Source: Bryobacteraceae bacterium (GTDB taxonomy: Bacteria > Acidobacteriota > Terriglobia > Bryobacterales > Bryobacteraceae). From it: 64,000 nucleotides of DNA. The notes below the pieces were generated by a model. It ran no database searches and was not told the DNA's origin. It was given only the letters and a program-made list of their open reading frames with translations. Positions 36,126 through 44,578 of the stretch are shown in pieces. Each line of letters opens with the position of its first letter. Position 1 is the first letter of the stretch. The position numbers were made by a program, and so were the translations under genes. Location: assembly GCA_019187195.1 (NCBI GenBank), contig JABAQT010000002.1, forward strand, positions 99,625 to 163,624, read 5' to 3'.

Positions 36126-37481
36126 CTACCGCGCAAACTGAACGGACTGGATCATCTGGTCGAAAGCCGCCTGGGCATGGGAATACTCCGCTTCCGGGGA
36201 GATCAGAATCATGTAGAACAGTCCTTGCGGGTGCCGCGCCGTGATAATGGCGTCCACCTCTCGCTGCCCCTCATAAGAGGATTGGGAATAGAACACGTTC
36301 AGCAGCGCGGGAGCGCCCGAAAGTTGAAAGCTCCTCTGCCTCTGCCCGCTCTGCTGCATGGTTCTGTTGCTTTGCAGGATCTGGTTGATATAACCCCTCG
36401 TGCTTTGTTCGAGATTTCCCGCATCGGACGCCTCCCGCACGCCGATGATCGCTCCATAACCGATCTCCGCGTTCCCATTCGACTGCACAATGCCTTCGCG
36501 GGAGGCCACGGTGATTTCGTTTGCCTGGTCCTGCTGAAAAATCTCCCAATTGGCCGGGTAGGAAAACGCGAGTCCGCCGCTGCGGTACTGCTTTGTTTGC
36601 GCCGAAGGTCTGGCCGTTGCCGGGTTTCCCGCATTGCGGAAGTCCGTATTCGCTTTCTTCGGTACGGGAAGGGATTTCACAACCGCCTGCTCACGATGCA
36701 GGCGGGCGCTGTCGCCCTTCGAATACTGCCGCGCCGGCATCAGCCTGATCTCCGCCTCCACCGCCTTCACACGATTCCCCGGGCTCGGATGATCGGATAA
36801 AAACTGCGGGATCGAGCGCCCCGAACTCTTCTCTTCCGCCTCGAGTTTTTCGAAAAAGCGGGCCATTTCCACCGGATCGTATCCGGATTTCGCCATGATC
36901 CGCGTACCCAGCAGATCGGCTTCGGTCTCCGCGCTTCGCGAAAACTTCAGCAGCAGCGAGTTGGCCCCTAAACCGGCACCCAACTGCGCCAGTTGCCCCA
37001 GCAACCCGCCACCGAGCAAAGACCCTCCCAGGCCGAACATCAATTGGACGGCCTGCGCCTTGGTCACCTGGGAAGTCCCGTGGCGCAGGGCCACGTGAGA
37101 GATCTCGTGCGCCAGCACGCCCGCCATTTGCGCCTCGTTATCCGCCGCCGAAATCAGGCCCGTATGGACAAACGCCGGCCCCCCGGGAAGAGCGAACGCG
37201 TTGATCGACTTGTCATAAACAACCTTGAAGGAATATGGAAACTGACCCGCTTCAGGCTGCGAAGCCAGCTTCTTTCCGATGCCCGCGATATAATCCGTCA
37301 ACTCGCGATTATCCACTATGGCGACCTGCTTCTCCACCTGCGCGGCCGCTTCCTTCCCAAGTTGGATATCCTGCTGCGGAGAAAACAGATTCCACCCGGG
37401 CTTCAGCTTCCGCTGCTTTTGGGCATAGGTTACTCCTGTTGACAGCAACAGGATACAGGCAATCAGACTAAGTCTGCGCAT
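36126..37481 (-). CDS. M48-family periplasmic zinc metalloprotease (BepA-like)
   Basis: 451 residues with a Sec signal (LSLIACILLLSTGVTYAQ). The M48 domain has the zinc motif H125-E-I-S-H129 and the third ligand region SAETEADLLG (Glu187). The stretch NAFALPGGPAFVHTGLI is typical of this family. The last 150 residues form a separate beta-rich domain (GGLAFSYPANWEIFQ) resembling a PsbP/MOG1-like fold. It lacks TPR repeats seen in E. coli BepA. It probably degrades or repairs envelope proteins. An AGGAGG about 10 nt upstream supports the start. It heads a unit with HAD and two other genes. Confidence 0.87.
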   Translation of the reverse strand: MRRLSLIACILLLSTGVTYAQKQRKLKPGWNLFSPQQDIQLGKEAAAQVEKQVAIVDNRELTDYIAGIGKKLASQPEAGQFPYSFKVVYDKSINAFALPGGPAFVHTGLISAADNEAQMAGVLAHEISHVALRHGTSQVTKAQAVQLMFGLGGSLLGGGLLGQLAQLGAGLGANSLLLKFSRSAETEADLLGTRIMAKSGYDPVEMARFFEKLEAEEKSSGRSIPQFLSDHPSPGNRVKAVEAEIRLMPARQYSKGDSARLHREQAVVKSLPVPKKANTDFRNAGNPATARPSAQTKQYRSGGLAFSYPANWEIFQQDQANEITVASREGIVQSNGNAEIGYGAIIGVREASDAGNLEQSTRGYINQILQSNRTMQQSGQRQRSFQLSGAPALLNVFYSQSSYEGQREVDAIITARHPQGLFYMILISPEAEYSHAQAAFDQMIQSVQFAR

Positions 37482-37568
37482 TCCACCTGACCTCCTTCGG
37501 AAACCTCACGGTTCTTGGCATAAGTCGCTGTAACAGGCTTCAAACCCTACAGCCCCGTATCTCTTCAG

Positions 37569-37574
37569 TATAAT
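37569..37574 (+). promoter_or_regulatory. -10 element of ilvE, leaderless start
   Basis: A perfect TATAAT; the ATG at 37581 is exactly 7 nt after it, so transcription is expected to start at the A of ATG. No good -35 is visible at the normal distance. Confidence 0.55.
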
Positions 37575-37580
37575 AGCTTC

Positions 37581-38522
37581 ATGTTGAAGCCCACCGAAAA
37601 AATCTGGCACAACGGCTCCTTCATTCCATGGGACGAGGCGAAAATCCACGTCCTCTCGCACACCGTCAGCTATGCGAGCGCGGTATTTGAAGGCATCCGT
37701 TGCTATCACACGCCGTCCGGCCCCGCCGTCTTCAGGCTTCGGGATCACGTACGGCGGATGGTGGATTCCGCCAAGGTTTACCGGATGGACATTCCCTTCA
37801 CCATGGACACGCTCGCCGGCGCCATGGTGGAACTGGTCCGCGTCAACAAACTCGATTCCTGTTACCTGCGCCCCATCGCCTTGCGCGGCTATGGGGAGAT
37901 GGGTGTTCTCGGCATCAAGAACCCCACGGAAGTTTACATCGCCTGCTGGGAATGGGGCCAATACCTCGGCAGTGAGGCGCTGGCGCAAGGCGTGGATGTT
38001 TGCATCTCCTCCTGGAAACGCATTGCCCCGAATACGCTCCCCGCGCTCGCCAAAGCCGCCTGCAACTACATGAACTCGCAGTTGATCCGCATGGAAGCGC
38101 ACACCAACGGCTACGCCGAGGGAATCGCCCTCGATGAAGCCGGCTACGTCAGCGAAGGCTCCGGTGAAAACATCTTCGTGATTCGCGACGGCAGGATCCA
38201 CACGCCTCCCCTGGGAGCCTCTGTTCTGCCGGGCATCACCCGCGACTCCGTCATCCAACTCGCCCGCGAAGTAGGCATCCCCCTCGTCGAGACCATCATC
38301 CCCCGCGAGATGCTCTACATCGCCGACGAGGTTTTCTTCACCGGCACCGCGGCCGAAATCACCCCCATCCGCTCCGTGGATCGCATTCAGGTTGGCGGCG
38401 GACGCCGCGGACCGGTCACGGAAAAACTCCAGAAGGAGTTCTTCTCGATCATCAACGGAACCGCGCCCGACCGCCATGGATGGCTCACCCGCATCCCGGT
38501 CGATCAACCCGTCACCGCCTGA
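37581..38522 (+). CDS. ilvE: Branched-chain amino acid aminotransferase
   Basis: 313 residues, fold type IV PLP enzyme. The Lys forming the Schiff base lies in [16 protein letters not shown] region (family KAACNYMNS), and the signature [19 protein letters not shown] followed by [12 protein letters not shown] is complete. The N-terminus ([21 protein letters not shown]) matches the IlvE type that transaminates Leu, Ile and Val with 2-oxoglutarate. It is a stand-alone gene, divergent from the M48 protease. Its promoter suggests a leaderless mRNA. D-amino acid aminotransferase is less likely given the motif set. Confidence 0.93.
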   Translation: MLKPTEKIWHNGSFIPWDEAKIHVLSHTVSYASAVFEGIRCYHTPSGPAVFRLRDHVRRMVDSAKVYRMDIPFTMDTLAGAMVELVRVNKLDSCYLRPIALRGYGEMGVLGIKNPTEVYIACWEWGQYLGSEALAQGVDVCISSWKRIAPNTLPALAKAACNYMNSQLIRMEAHTNGYAEGIALDEAGYVSEGSGENIFVIRDGRIHTPPLGASVLPGITRDSVIQLAREVGIPLVETIIPREMLYIADEVFFTGTAAEITPIRSVDRIQVGGGRRGPVTEKLQKEFFSIINGTAPDRHGWLTRIPVDQPVTA

Positions 38523-38635
38523 GAATCCTCGGTGCCCGGCCCCGCGGTTTCCACCAGTGCCACCGCCCGGCAGCGCCGAAACAGCCATACGATCGCTGTG
38601 GCGCTTCATCATCGGCAACCCGCCCCACCCTGCCG

Positions 38636-38923
38636 CTGACTTTACTGGAAGCAATGGTGGCTGGCCGTAGCGTAATGCTGATACCGGAAAGCGCGGAACT
38701 GGCCAGCGTGCAGGCCGCGGACGTGTAAAACGTCTCGCTTCCGTTCCTCATCAAACTCCTCGAGGACAACGTCCTGCCGTACCGCAAGGCCGGCAGGCGC
38801 CGCCGTATCCGCATGGAAGACGTCGTGAACTACAAGGCGAAGATCGACCGCGAGCGGGATGCCGTCCTCGGCGAACTCACCCGGGAAGCGCAAGAGTTTG
38901 GAGATGGGCTACTGACCCCGTGA
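38636..38923 (+). pseudogene. Broken antitoxin with excisionase-type HTH domain
   Basis: In one frame the stretch reads LTLLEAMVAGRSVML, PESAELASVQAADV, stop, then NVSLPFLIKLLEDNVLPYR and RRIRMEDVVNYKAKIDRE, ending at a TGA at 38921-38923. This is the standard layout of the HTH antitoxins that pair with PIN-domain toxins (usual text QAADLLNVSRPFLVKLLE). The only inactivating change seen is TAA at 38726-38728 where the family has Leu, so a TTA/TTG to TAA mutation is likely. A toxin remnant follows in the expected overlapping position. Confidence 0.75.
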
Positions 38924-38964
38924 GCCGCCACACGGCGCTGCTCGACGCGATAGGTTCTATCTGA
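38920..38964 (+). pseudogene. Remnant of a PIN-domain toxin start
   Basis: A GTG overlapping the antitoxin TGA (GTGA) opens the peptide MSRHTALLDAIGSI and then stops at 38962. The MSRxTALLDA opening matches PIN toxins that follow such antitoxins, with the first active-site Asp, but the remaining 130 or so residues are missing. Short length makes the call tentative; gene order supports it. Confidence 0.5.
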
Positions 38965-39312
38965 ACGGCACGGTAACCAAACTGCCGCACAGCTTCTGAA
39001 CCCACCGTTTGGCGTTAACTTACTAAGAGGCTGAGCAGGAATGGCCGCGCCCAACCGGCCGCTTGAAGGGAATCTCTTCAATCCCGCGGGCGCTCGGAAG
39101 ACGGCCACCTCCCCCGAGATCACCCATCTCCCGAACACCCGCAGAGGATCTTTATCTTTTCTACCAGCGCCGCACCCGGTGCGTCCATGCGAAATACATC
39201 CTCCCCCATCCCTTTCCACAACTTCTTTTTGCAGTACCATCAATTATTTAGCCCACCCTTGCTGTGGGTATCCTGTGAATAAAACATCCGCGGAAGGATT
39301 TGTATCCCCATT
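38965..39312. other. Intergenic region between the TA remnant and nagA
   Basis: About 350 nt with no supported gene on either strand. GC content falls toward the nagA start, where GGAAGGA (39292-39298) can serve as ribosome site and an AT-rich element (GTGAATAAAAC) is a weak -10 candidate. Nothing else recognisable; it may hold further eroded remains of the toxin locus. Confidence 0.4.
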
Positions 39313-40461
39313 ATGAACATCCATGGCATTGACGCCTTCACCGGCGAGGCGATCGAGATACGTTTCGAAAAAGCGATCACCGGAGTCGATCCCCTGCTCT
39401 CCCGGCCCGAAGGCAAACTCCCCCTCCTCGCCCCCGGTTGGGTCGAGTTGCAGGTGAACGGATTTGCCGGAGCCGACTACTGCGATCCACACTGCTCCCT
39501 CGAAGATATTGACCGTTCGCTGCGCGCTCAGTTCGCCACCGGCGTCACGCGCCTGCTCGCCACCATCATCACCGGCGGCGAACCCGAAATCACCGGCTCC
39601 CTCCGCAACCTCGCCGCCGCCAGGGAAAGTCTCCCCCACGGCCATGCCATCGAAGGCTTCCATGTGGAAGGTCCCCATATCTCGCCCGAGGACGGGCCGC
39701 GCGGCGCGCACCCGGCGCGCTGGGTCCGCCCGCCCGACACGGACGAATTTCATCGCTGGCAGGAAGCCGCGCGCGGCCTCATCCGCCTCGTCACCGTCTC
39801 GCCCGAATGGCCGGAAGCCCCCCGCTATATCGAGGCCCTGGTGAAGGAGGGGATCGTGCTCAGCATCGGCCATACCAAAGCCACCGGCGCGCAGATCGAG
39901 GATGCCGTCCGCGCCGGAGCCACCAAGTCCACTCACCTCGGCAACGGCGCCCACCCCACCCTCCCCCGCCATCCCAACTATATTTGGGAACAACTCGCCG
40001 ATGACCGCCTCGCGGCCGGCTTCATCGCGGACGGCTTCCACCTCCCCGCTAGCTTCCTCAAGTGCGCCATCCGCGCCAAGGGCATCGAGCGCTCCATCCT
40101 CGTCACCGACGCTGTCTCGCCGGCGGAATGCTCCCCGGGCGACTACCGCCTCGGAGAGGTCGACGTCGAACTGCTCCCCGAGGGACGTGTCGTGGTGAAG
40201 GGAGGCATGCGTCTCGCCGGCTCCGCCCTGCGCATGGACACCGCAATCGGAAACACTGTTCGCATGGCGGGAGTCTCCCTCGCCGACGCCCTCACCATGG
40301 CCTCGCGCAATCCCGCGCGGGTGGCGCGCATCGCCGGCCGGCGCCGCGGCCTCGTTGCCGGAGACCGCGCCGATATCGTCGAGTTCGAATTCGATGCCGC
40401 ATCGCACCGGATTCACGTGCGCCGCACCTGGCTCTCCGGGGAAATCGTCCACCAGTCCTGA
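39313..40461 (+). CDS. nagA: N-acetylglucosamine-6-phosphate deacetylase
   Basis: 382 residues, amidohydrolase TIM barrel. Family motifs are PGWVELQVNGFAGADY near the start, the metal ligand Glu in GFHVEGPHISPEDG, His in SIGHTKAT and HLGNGAHP, the substrate loop ADGFHLP and the catalytic Asp in VTDAVSP. It removes the acetyl group from GlcNAc-6-P, feeding amino-sugar and murein recycling into glycolysis. The usual partner nagB is not beside it. The N-terminal beta-sandwich is short compared with E. coli NagA. Confidence 0.94.
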   Translation: MNIHGIDAFTGEAIEIRFEKAITGVDPLLSRPEGKLPLLAPGWVELQVNGFAGADYCDPHCSLEDIDRSLRAQFATGVTRLLATIITGGEPEITGSLRNLAAARESLPHGHAIEGFHVEGPHISPEDGPRGAHPARWVRPPDTDEFHRWQEAARGLIRLVTVSPEWPEAPRYIEALVKEGIVLSIGHTKATGAQIEDAVRAGATKSTHLGNGAHPTLPRHPNYIWEQLADDRLAAGFIADGFHLPASFLKCAIRAKGIERSILVTDAVSPAECSPGDYRLGEVDVELLPEGRVVVKGGMRLAGSALRMDTAIGNTVRMAGVSLADALTMASRNPARVARIAGRRRGLVAGDRADIVEFEFDAASHRIHVRRTWLSGEIVHQS

Positions 40462-40744
40462 TCCGCCTCACCCACGAAGGCTGTTTCCCGGGGCGGGCGG
40501 TAATTCTTTCCCTCCCCGTTCGCCCGCAAACGGAAATGTTTTCTCAAACAGCCCTTAAAGCGGCTCTCACCGTACTGAATTTACGCCAGTTACATGTTTG
40601 GCTTTCGGCGTGCTCATATAAGGGCACGGGGAGAAAGGCAGGCAGGCGGCAAAGGGCCAAATGCCTCGAGCAGCTTGCCTGTCTCCATTACTTCAAGTCC
40701 GTCGACTCTGCAAGCCCACAAAAAATTAAAGGAGGGCCATCGAA
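40462..40744. other. Long leader region of the coiled-coil membrane protein gene
   Basis: No gene is supported here. A TATAAG at 40617-40622 is a possible -10, giving a leader of over 100 nt containing repeats such as GGCAGGCAGGCGGC and an inverted GCTTGC/GCAAGC pair. A strong Shine-Dalgarno AAAGGAGGG lies at 40728-40736. The leader may be structured; no known riboswitch was recognised. Confidence 0.35.
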
Positions 40745-41629
40745 ATGAACGCTGTTAGTGTGTCCGAAGACAAACCTAAAGAATCCCGGTTCACCCTTGC
40801 CGGAGCCGCCGCTGTGATTCTCGGTGCAACTCTCATCTTCGGGAATATCTACCTGCTGAACAGGACCAGCCGGTTGGAAACTCAGATCAGAGAACTGCGC
40901 GGCGCGGTGCGCACCGAGTTGGCCAACCTTCAGCACGATACCATCGCCACCACGTCGGAAAACAGCAAAGCCCTTGCCGGGTTGCGCCAGCTTCTCGATG
41001 AAACCGGATCGCGCAACCAGCAGGCCGCCTCCCAGGCCACCCTGCTCGCCAGGCGCTACTCCGAGCAACTGGCCAAGAAGCTCGAACGCCAGGAAAAACA
41101 GGTCTCCGAGCAGCACCAGCAGCTTGTCGCTCAGCTCGGTGAGATCACCCAGACCACCAGCCAGACCGACCAGAAAGTCTCCGGAATCGCCACCGAAGTC
41201 ACCGGCGTGAAATCGGATGTCGCCGAAACCAAATCGGCGCTGGACAAGACGTTCGGCGACCTGCGCAGCGTGCGCGGCGACCTCGGCATCCAGAGCGGGC
41301 TCATTGCCACCAACGCCAGGGAATTGGCTGCCTTGAAGGCCCTCGGCGAACGGACCTACTTCGAATTCCAACTCCCCAAGACCAAATCCCCGCAGCGCAT
41401 CGGCGACGTGGCGGTCCAGCTCAAGAAGTCCGATACCAAGCGCAACCGCTACACCATCGAGTTGATCACCAACGACAAGCGCGTCGAAAAGAAGGATCGC
41501 ACCATTAACGAACCGGTTCAATTCTACATGGCCAAGGCGCGCCTGCCTTACGAGATCGTTGTCAATGAGGTTCAGCGCGACCGCATCATCGGCTACCTCG
41601 CCGCCCCCAAGGTCCGCGATGTCCGTTAG
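40745..41629 (+). CDS. Membrane-anchored coiled-coil protein, function unknown
   Basis: 294 residues. A short cytoplasmic N-terminus is followed by one transmembrane helix (about 18-40, LAGAAAVILGATLIFGNIYLL), then about 150 residues of Lys/Glu/Gln/Ser-rich coiled coil (Glu- and Gln-rich repeats such as KKLERQEKQVSEQHQQL), and a C-terminal globular region from about 205 (GERTYFEFQLPKTKSPQ) ending in a YEIVVNEVQRDRIIGYL strand. Similar proteins occur in many Acidobacteria; no function is known to me. Unlike its neighbours it has a textbook ribosome site and terminator, suggesting high expression. Confidence 0.8.
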   Translation: MNAVSVSEDKPKESRFTLAGAAAVILGATLIFGNIYLLNRTSRLETQIRELRGAVRTELANLQHDTIATTSENSKALAGLRQLLDETGSRNQQAASQATLLARRYSEQLAKKLERQEKQVSEQHQQLVAQLGEITQTTSQTDQKVSGIATEVTGVKSDVAETKSALDKTFGDLRSVRGDLGIQSGLIATNARELAALKALGERTYFEFQLPKTKSPQRIGDVAVQLKKSDTKRNRYTIELITNDKRVEKKDRTINEPVQFYMAKARLPYEIVVNEVQRDRIIGYLAAPKVRDVR

Positions 41630-41674
41630 CTCTCTGTCTCTCTAGTCTACTGTCCGCGGGTTAACTTCCCTTCC

Positions 41675-41708
41675 GCCGCTTCGTCTCAAGCGAAGCGGCG
41701 CTTTTTTT
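41675..41708 (+). terminator. Intrinsic terminator after the coiled-coil protein gene
   Basis: A perfect 9-bp stem GCCGCTTCG/CGAAGCGGC (41675-41683 and 41691-41699) with a 7-nt loop is followed by GC and seven T residues. It lies between convergent genes; the minus-strand gene's stop codon falls within the T tract. Confidence 0.9.
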
Positions 41709-42429
41709 ATGCCTCGCCCGTCGCCGCCCTCTCGATCTCCTGCTCCGCCACGTCCTCGTTGAAGCTGTAGCCGAATCCCCGCACCGACCGGATGAACCTC
41801 GAACTCGCCGCGTCCGGCTCGATCTTCTGCCGCAACCGGAGTATGTAGACGTCCACCGTGCGGTCCGTGACGGCGCGGTCATGCCCCCAAACCGCATCGA
41901 GCAACTGCTCCCTGCTGAACACCACTCCCGGACGGCTCATGAGAAACTCGAGGAGCCGGAATTCGGTCGCCGTCAGGGCCAGCGATTCGCCCTCCAGGCG
42001 CACACGGCAACTCTCGCGGTCCAGCTCGAGCCCCGCCGCCTTCAAGGGACGCGCGGCCATCTGCCGGCCCCGAAACTGGATCTTGATCCGCGCGATCAGT
42101 TCCCGGATGAAGAATGGCTTGACTATGTAATCGTTGGCTCCCAGTTCCAGACCCACAATCCGGTCGGTCTCCGAAGCCCGCGCGGTGAGAAAAATCACCG
42201 GCAGGTGCGCCAACTCCGGATGGGACCGGATTCCCTTGCAGATATCGAGCCCATCCGAATCCGGCAGCATGATGTCGAGAAGAATCAGATCCGGCCGCTC
42301 CCGGCGGCAGAGTTCGATCGCCCCCTTCCCGGTCTGCCCGCCCACTACTCCAAACCCCTCCTTCTCGAGGTTGTACTTCAACAGCGCGTACAGATCGGCG
42401 TCATCCTCGATCAGTGCGATTTTCTTCAT
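41707..42429 (-). CDS. OmpR/PhoB-family response regulator
   Basis: 240 residues. The receiver domain has Asp9/Asp10, the phosphorylated Asp52 (LLDIMLPDSDG) and the Lys in DYIVKPFF. The DNA-binding winged helix has the OmpR signature LTATEFRLLEFLMSRPG and TVDVYILRLRQKI. It likely controls phosphate starvation genes with the adjacent kinase (PhoB-like), supported by a Pho-box-like repeat just upstream. It follows the kinase by 38 nt; the kinase-then-regulator order is the reverse of the common phoB-phoR order. A short acidic C-terminal tail is extra. Confidence 0.93.
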   Translation of the reverse strand: MKKIALIEDDADLYALLKYNLEKEGFGVVGGQTGKGAIELCRRERPDLILLDIMLPDSDGLDICKGIRSHPELAHLPVIFLTARASETDRIVGLELGANDYIVKPFFIRELIARIKIQFRGRQMAARPLKAAGLELDRESCRVRLEGESLALTATEFRLLEFLMSRPGVVFSREQLLDAVWGHDRAVTDRTVDVYILRLRQKIEPDAASSRFIRSVRGFGYSFNEDVAEQEIERAATGEA

Positions 42430-42451
42430 TTTTCTAACACCTTATCCCGGC

Positions 42452-42473
42452 GGTCATTTCAGTTTCATTACAG
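42452..42473 (-). promoter_or_regulatory. Pho-box-like direct repeat upstream of the response regulator
   Basis: On the minus strand two 11-nt units, CTGTAATGAAA and CTGAAATGACC, follow each other directly (8 of 11 identical) and resemble the PhoB consensus CTGTCATAAAT. The box ends 22 nt before the regulator ATG and overlaps the kinase's 3' end, suggesting an internal, self-activated promoter. Confidence 0.5.
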
Positions 42474-43946
42474 GACGGTTAACTGTCCTTGAAGCGAGAT
42501 CTCTTCCGGCAGCCCCAGGTCGTGAACCGGAAGGCTGAAGGCGAACGTCGATCCCTCCCGCGGCCGGCTCGAAACGCGCACCTCGCCCCCCATGGCCTTC
42601 GCCAGGTGCTTCACAATCGCCAGCCCCAGGCCCGTACCCCCCAGTTCCCGCGAACGTGCTTTGTCCACGCGGTAAAAACGCTCGAAGAGCCGCGGAAGAT
42701 CCTCTTCCGGAATGCCTATTCCCGTATCCTTGACAAAGATCTCCACGTAGTCCCGCGCCCCCTCTGCCGGCCCCCCGCCAATCACGATGGAGCCCCCCGC
42801 CGGTGTGTACTTGATCGCGTTGTCGAGAAGGTTGCTCAGAATCTGGTGCACCGCCTCGGCATCGCAAAATACCTCGGCCGCCGCCTCCGGAGCCTCGGCG
42901 CGCAGCACAACCCCCTTCTTGTCCGCGATCGGGCGCATGGCGTCCACGCTCTCATGAATTAACTGGTGCACATAATATGAAGCGAATCGGAACTGCTGCG
43001 TCTTCAACTCGATTCGCGACAGCGTCAGAAGATCGGAGGTGAGACGGCCCAGCCGCTCCGCGTTTTGCCGGATGATCGAGAGAAACTTCAGGTTATTCGC
43101 GTCATCGTGCACCGCGCCCTCGAGCAGTGTCTCCGTATAGCCCTGGATCGAGGCCAGCGGCGTCCGCAATTCGTGCGAAACGTTAATCACGAAATCTTTC
43201 CGCACGCGCTCCAGTTTCTCGAGTTCAGCCTGCTCTTTCCGTAGTTGCTCCACCGTATGTTGCAGCTTCTCGCCGGTGTCGTTCAACTTGCGCTCCAGAA
43301 TGCCCAGTTCATCCGTCCCGGTTTTCTTCAACCTTGCCTCGAACTGCCCGTCCGCGAGCTTTCCCGCATAGTCGATAATGGCGCCGAGCCGCGCCGATAC
43401 ATACCTCGCGATCAGCGCCGCCAGAATCATCGCCGGAATCAGCGCGATCCCCACCGCCGCGAGCAACTGCCCGCGGATGGCGTCGGACCCCGTGCGCACC
43501 TCGGCCACCGGCACGGCCAACCGCAGCGCTCCCGCCTTCACCGGCACCGCGACATACAGAAAAGGAACACCCAGCGTCGGGCTGGGGCGCAGCGCCGCTC
43601 CCCCTCGCCCCGAGAGCGCCTCCAGAATCTCCGGCCTGTGCGCGTGATTCTCCATCCTCGCGGCGTCGGCCTCCGAATCCCGGACCACGGTCCCATCCCT
43701 GGCGATCAAAGTCAGACGGCCGCCCAGCGCCCGCGCCATCCTGCGCCAGGATTCCTCGCTCTCGCCCCGGAACCCGCCATCGAGAACAGCCTCCAGCATC
43801 TTCCCGCGCGCCGTCAGATCACGAGTCAAACCATCAATATAGGTGCGCTCGGCGACTCTCGACGCCAGTAACTCCACGGCCAGCACAGCCACCACCAGGA
43901 TGCTGAGCGCCGCCAGAATCAGACGGAGAAAGAGACGTCCGGTCAA
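42468..43946 (-). CDS. Membrane sensor histidine kinase, PhoR-like
   Basis: 492 residues. Two transmembrane helices (about 8-28 and 160-180) flank a periplasmic sensor of about 130 residues; a HAMP linker follows. The dimerisation box NVSHELRTPL holds His258. The catalytic domain has the N box NLLDNAIKYTP, G1 DTGIGIPEEDLPRLFERFYR and G2 GGTGLGLAIVKH. Size and motifs match PhoR. The TTG start sits exactly 7 nt after TAAAAT (43958-43953), so the mRNA may be leaderless. It starts 9 nt after nadD on the same strand. Confidence 0.92.
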   Translation of the reverse strand: MTGRLFLRLILAALSILVVAVLAVELLASRVAERTYIDGLTRDLTARGKMLEAVLDGGFRGESEESWRRMARALGGRLTLIARDGTVVRDSEADAARMENHAHRPEILEALSGRGGAALRPSPTLGVPFLYVAVPVKAGALRLAVPVAEVRTGSDAIRGQLLAAVGIALIPAMILAALIARYVSARLGAIIDYAGKLADGQFEARLKKTGTDELGILERKLNDTGEKLQHTVEQLRKEQAELEKLERVRKDFVINVSHELRTPLASIQGYTETLLEGAVHDDANNLKFLSIIRQNAERLGRLTSDLLTLSRIELKTQQFRFASYYVHQLIHESVDAMRPIADKKGVVLRAEAPEAAAEVFCDAEAVHQILSNLLDNAIKYTPAGGSIVIGGGPAEGARDYVEIFVKDTGIGIPEEDLPRLFERFYRVDKARSRELGGTGLGLAIVKHLAKAMGGEVRVSSRPREGSTFAFSLPVHDLGLPEEISLQGQLTVL

Positions 43947-43952
43947 GTTACT

Positions 43953-43958
43953 ATTTTA
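43953..43958 (-). promoter_or_regulatory. -10 element of the histidine kinase gene
   Basis: TAAAAT on the minus strand, overlapping the nadD stop codon, with the TTG start 7 nt after it. No strong -35 is visible. Confidence 0.45.
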
Positions 43959-44519
43959 ACGGTAGAGCCGTTGCGATTTGATGTATTCGAGCACCGCCGG
44001 CGGCAACTCCCCGGGCGACTCGCCGGCTGCCAGTTTCTGCCGGATCTCGGAACTCGAAACCGGCAGCGCCAGTGTTTCCAGCCGGTGCACCCGCGCGCGC
44101 GGCGGAGTCTCGTATTCATGCCCGGGACGGGTCACCACGACGAATTCCACCAGTTCCATCACGTCCTCGGCGCGGTACCAGGTCTCGATCTCCGCGAACG
44201 CGTCCGCCCCGATAAGAAAGTACAGCCTGTCGTCCGCGCCGAGCGTCGCCCTCACCTTCTGAATGGTGTGCAAGGAAAAGCTCTTATCCGAGCCTTCCTC
44301 CAGCCGCGATGCCACAAATCGCGGATCGGCCGCGCATGCCATCTCCACCATCGCATACCGGTGGCCATAGGGCGTCGTCGTCTCCGTCTTGTGCGGGGGA
44401 TTCGCGGCCGGCACGAACAATACCCTGTCCAGATGAAACTCATCGGCCGCCTCCCGCGCTACCGTCAGGTGCGCCGAATGAATGGGATCGAAGGTGCCGC
44501 CGAATATTGCGACTTTCAA
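43956..44519 (-). CDS. nadD: Nicotinate-nucleotide adenylyltransferase
   Basis: 187 residues from the TTG at 44519, giving the canonical start MKVAIFGGTFDPIHSAHL. The nucleotidyltransferase motifs are GGTFDPIHxxHL and the C-terminal VSSSEIRQKL (ISSTxIR). It converts nicotinate mononucleotide to deamido-NAD. The longer frame to 44558 also begins with TTG but adds 13 non-family residues. It is divergent from nadC with a 59-nt gap, so NAD synthesis genes share a control region. Confidence 0.92.
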   Translation of the reverse strand: MKVAIFGGTFDPIHSAHLTVAREAADEFHLDRVLFVPAANPPHKTETTTPYGHRYAMVEMACAADPRFVASRLEEGSDKSFSLHTIQKVRATLGADDRLYFLIGADAFAEIETWYRAEDVMELVEFVVVTRPGHEYETPPRARVHRLETLALPVSSSEIRQKLAAGESPGELPPAVLEYIKSQRLYR

Positions 44520-44578
44520 GCTTTCCGGTCTGCTCCAGCGAATTGGGAAAAACCTCAAGGTAACATAAGAAGGTCAAT

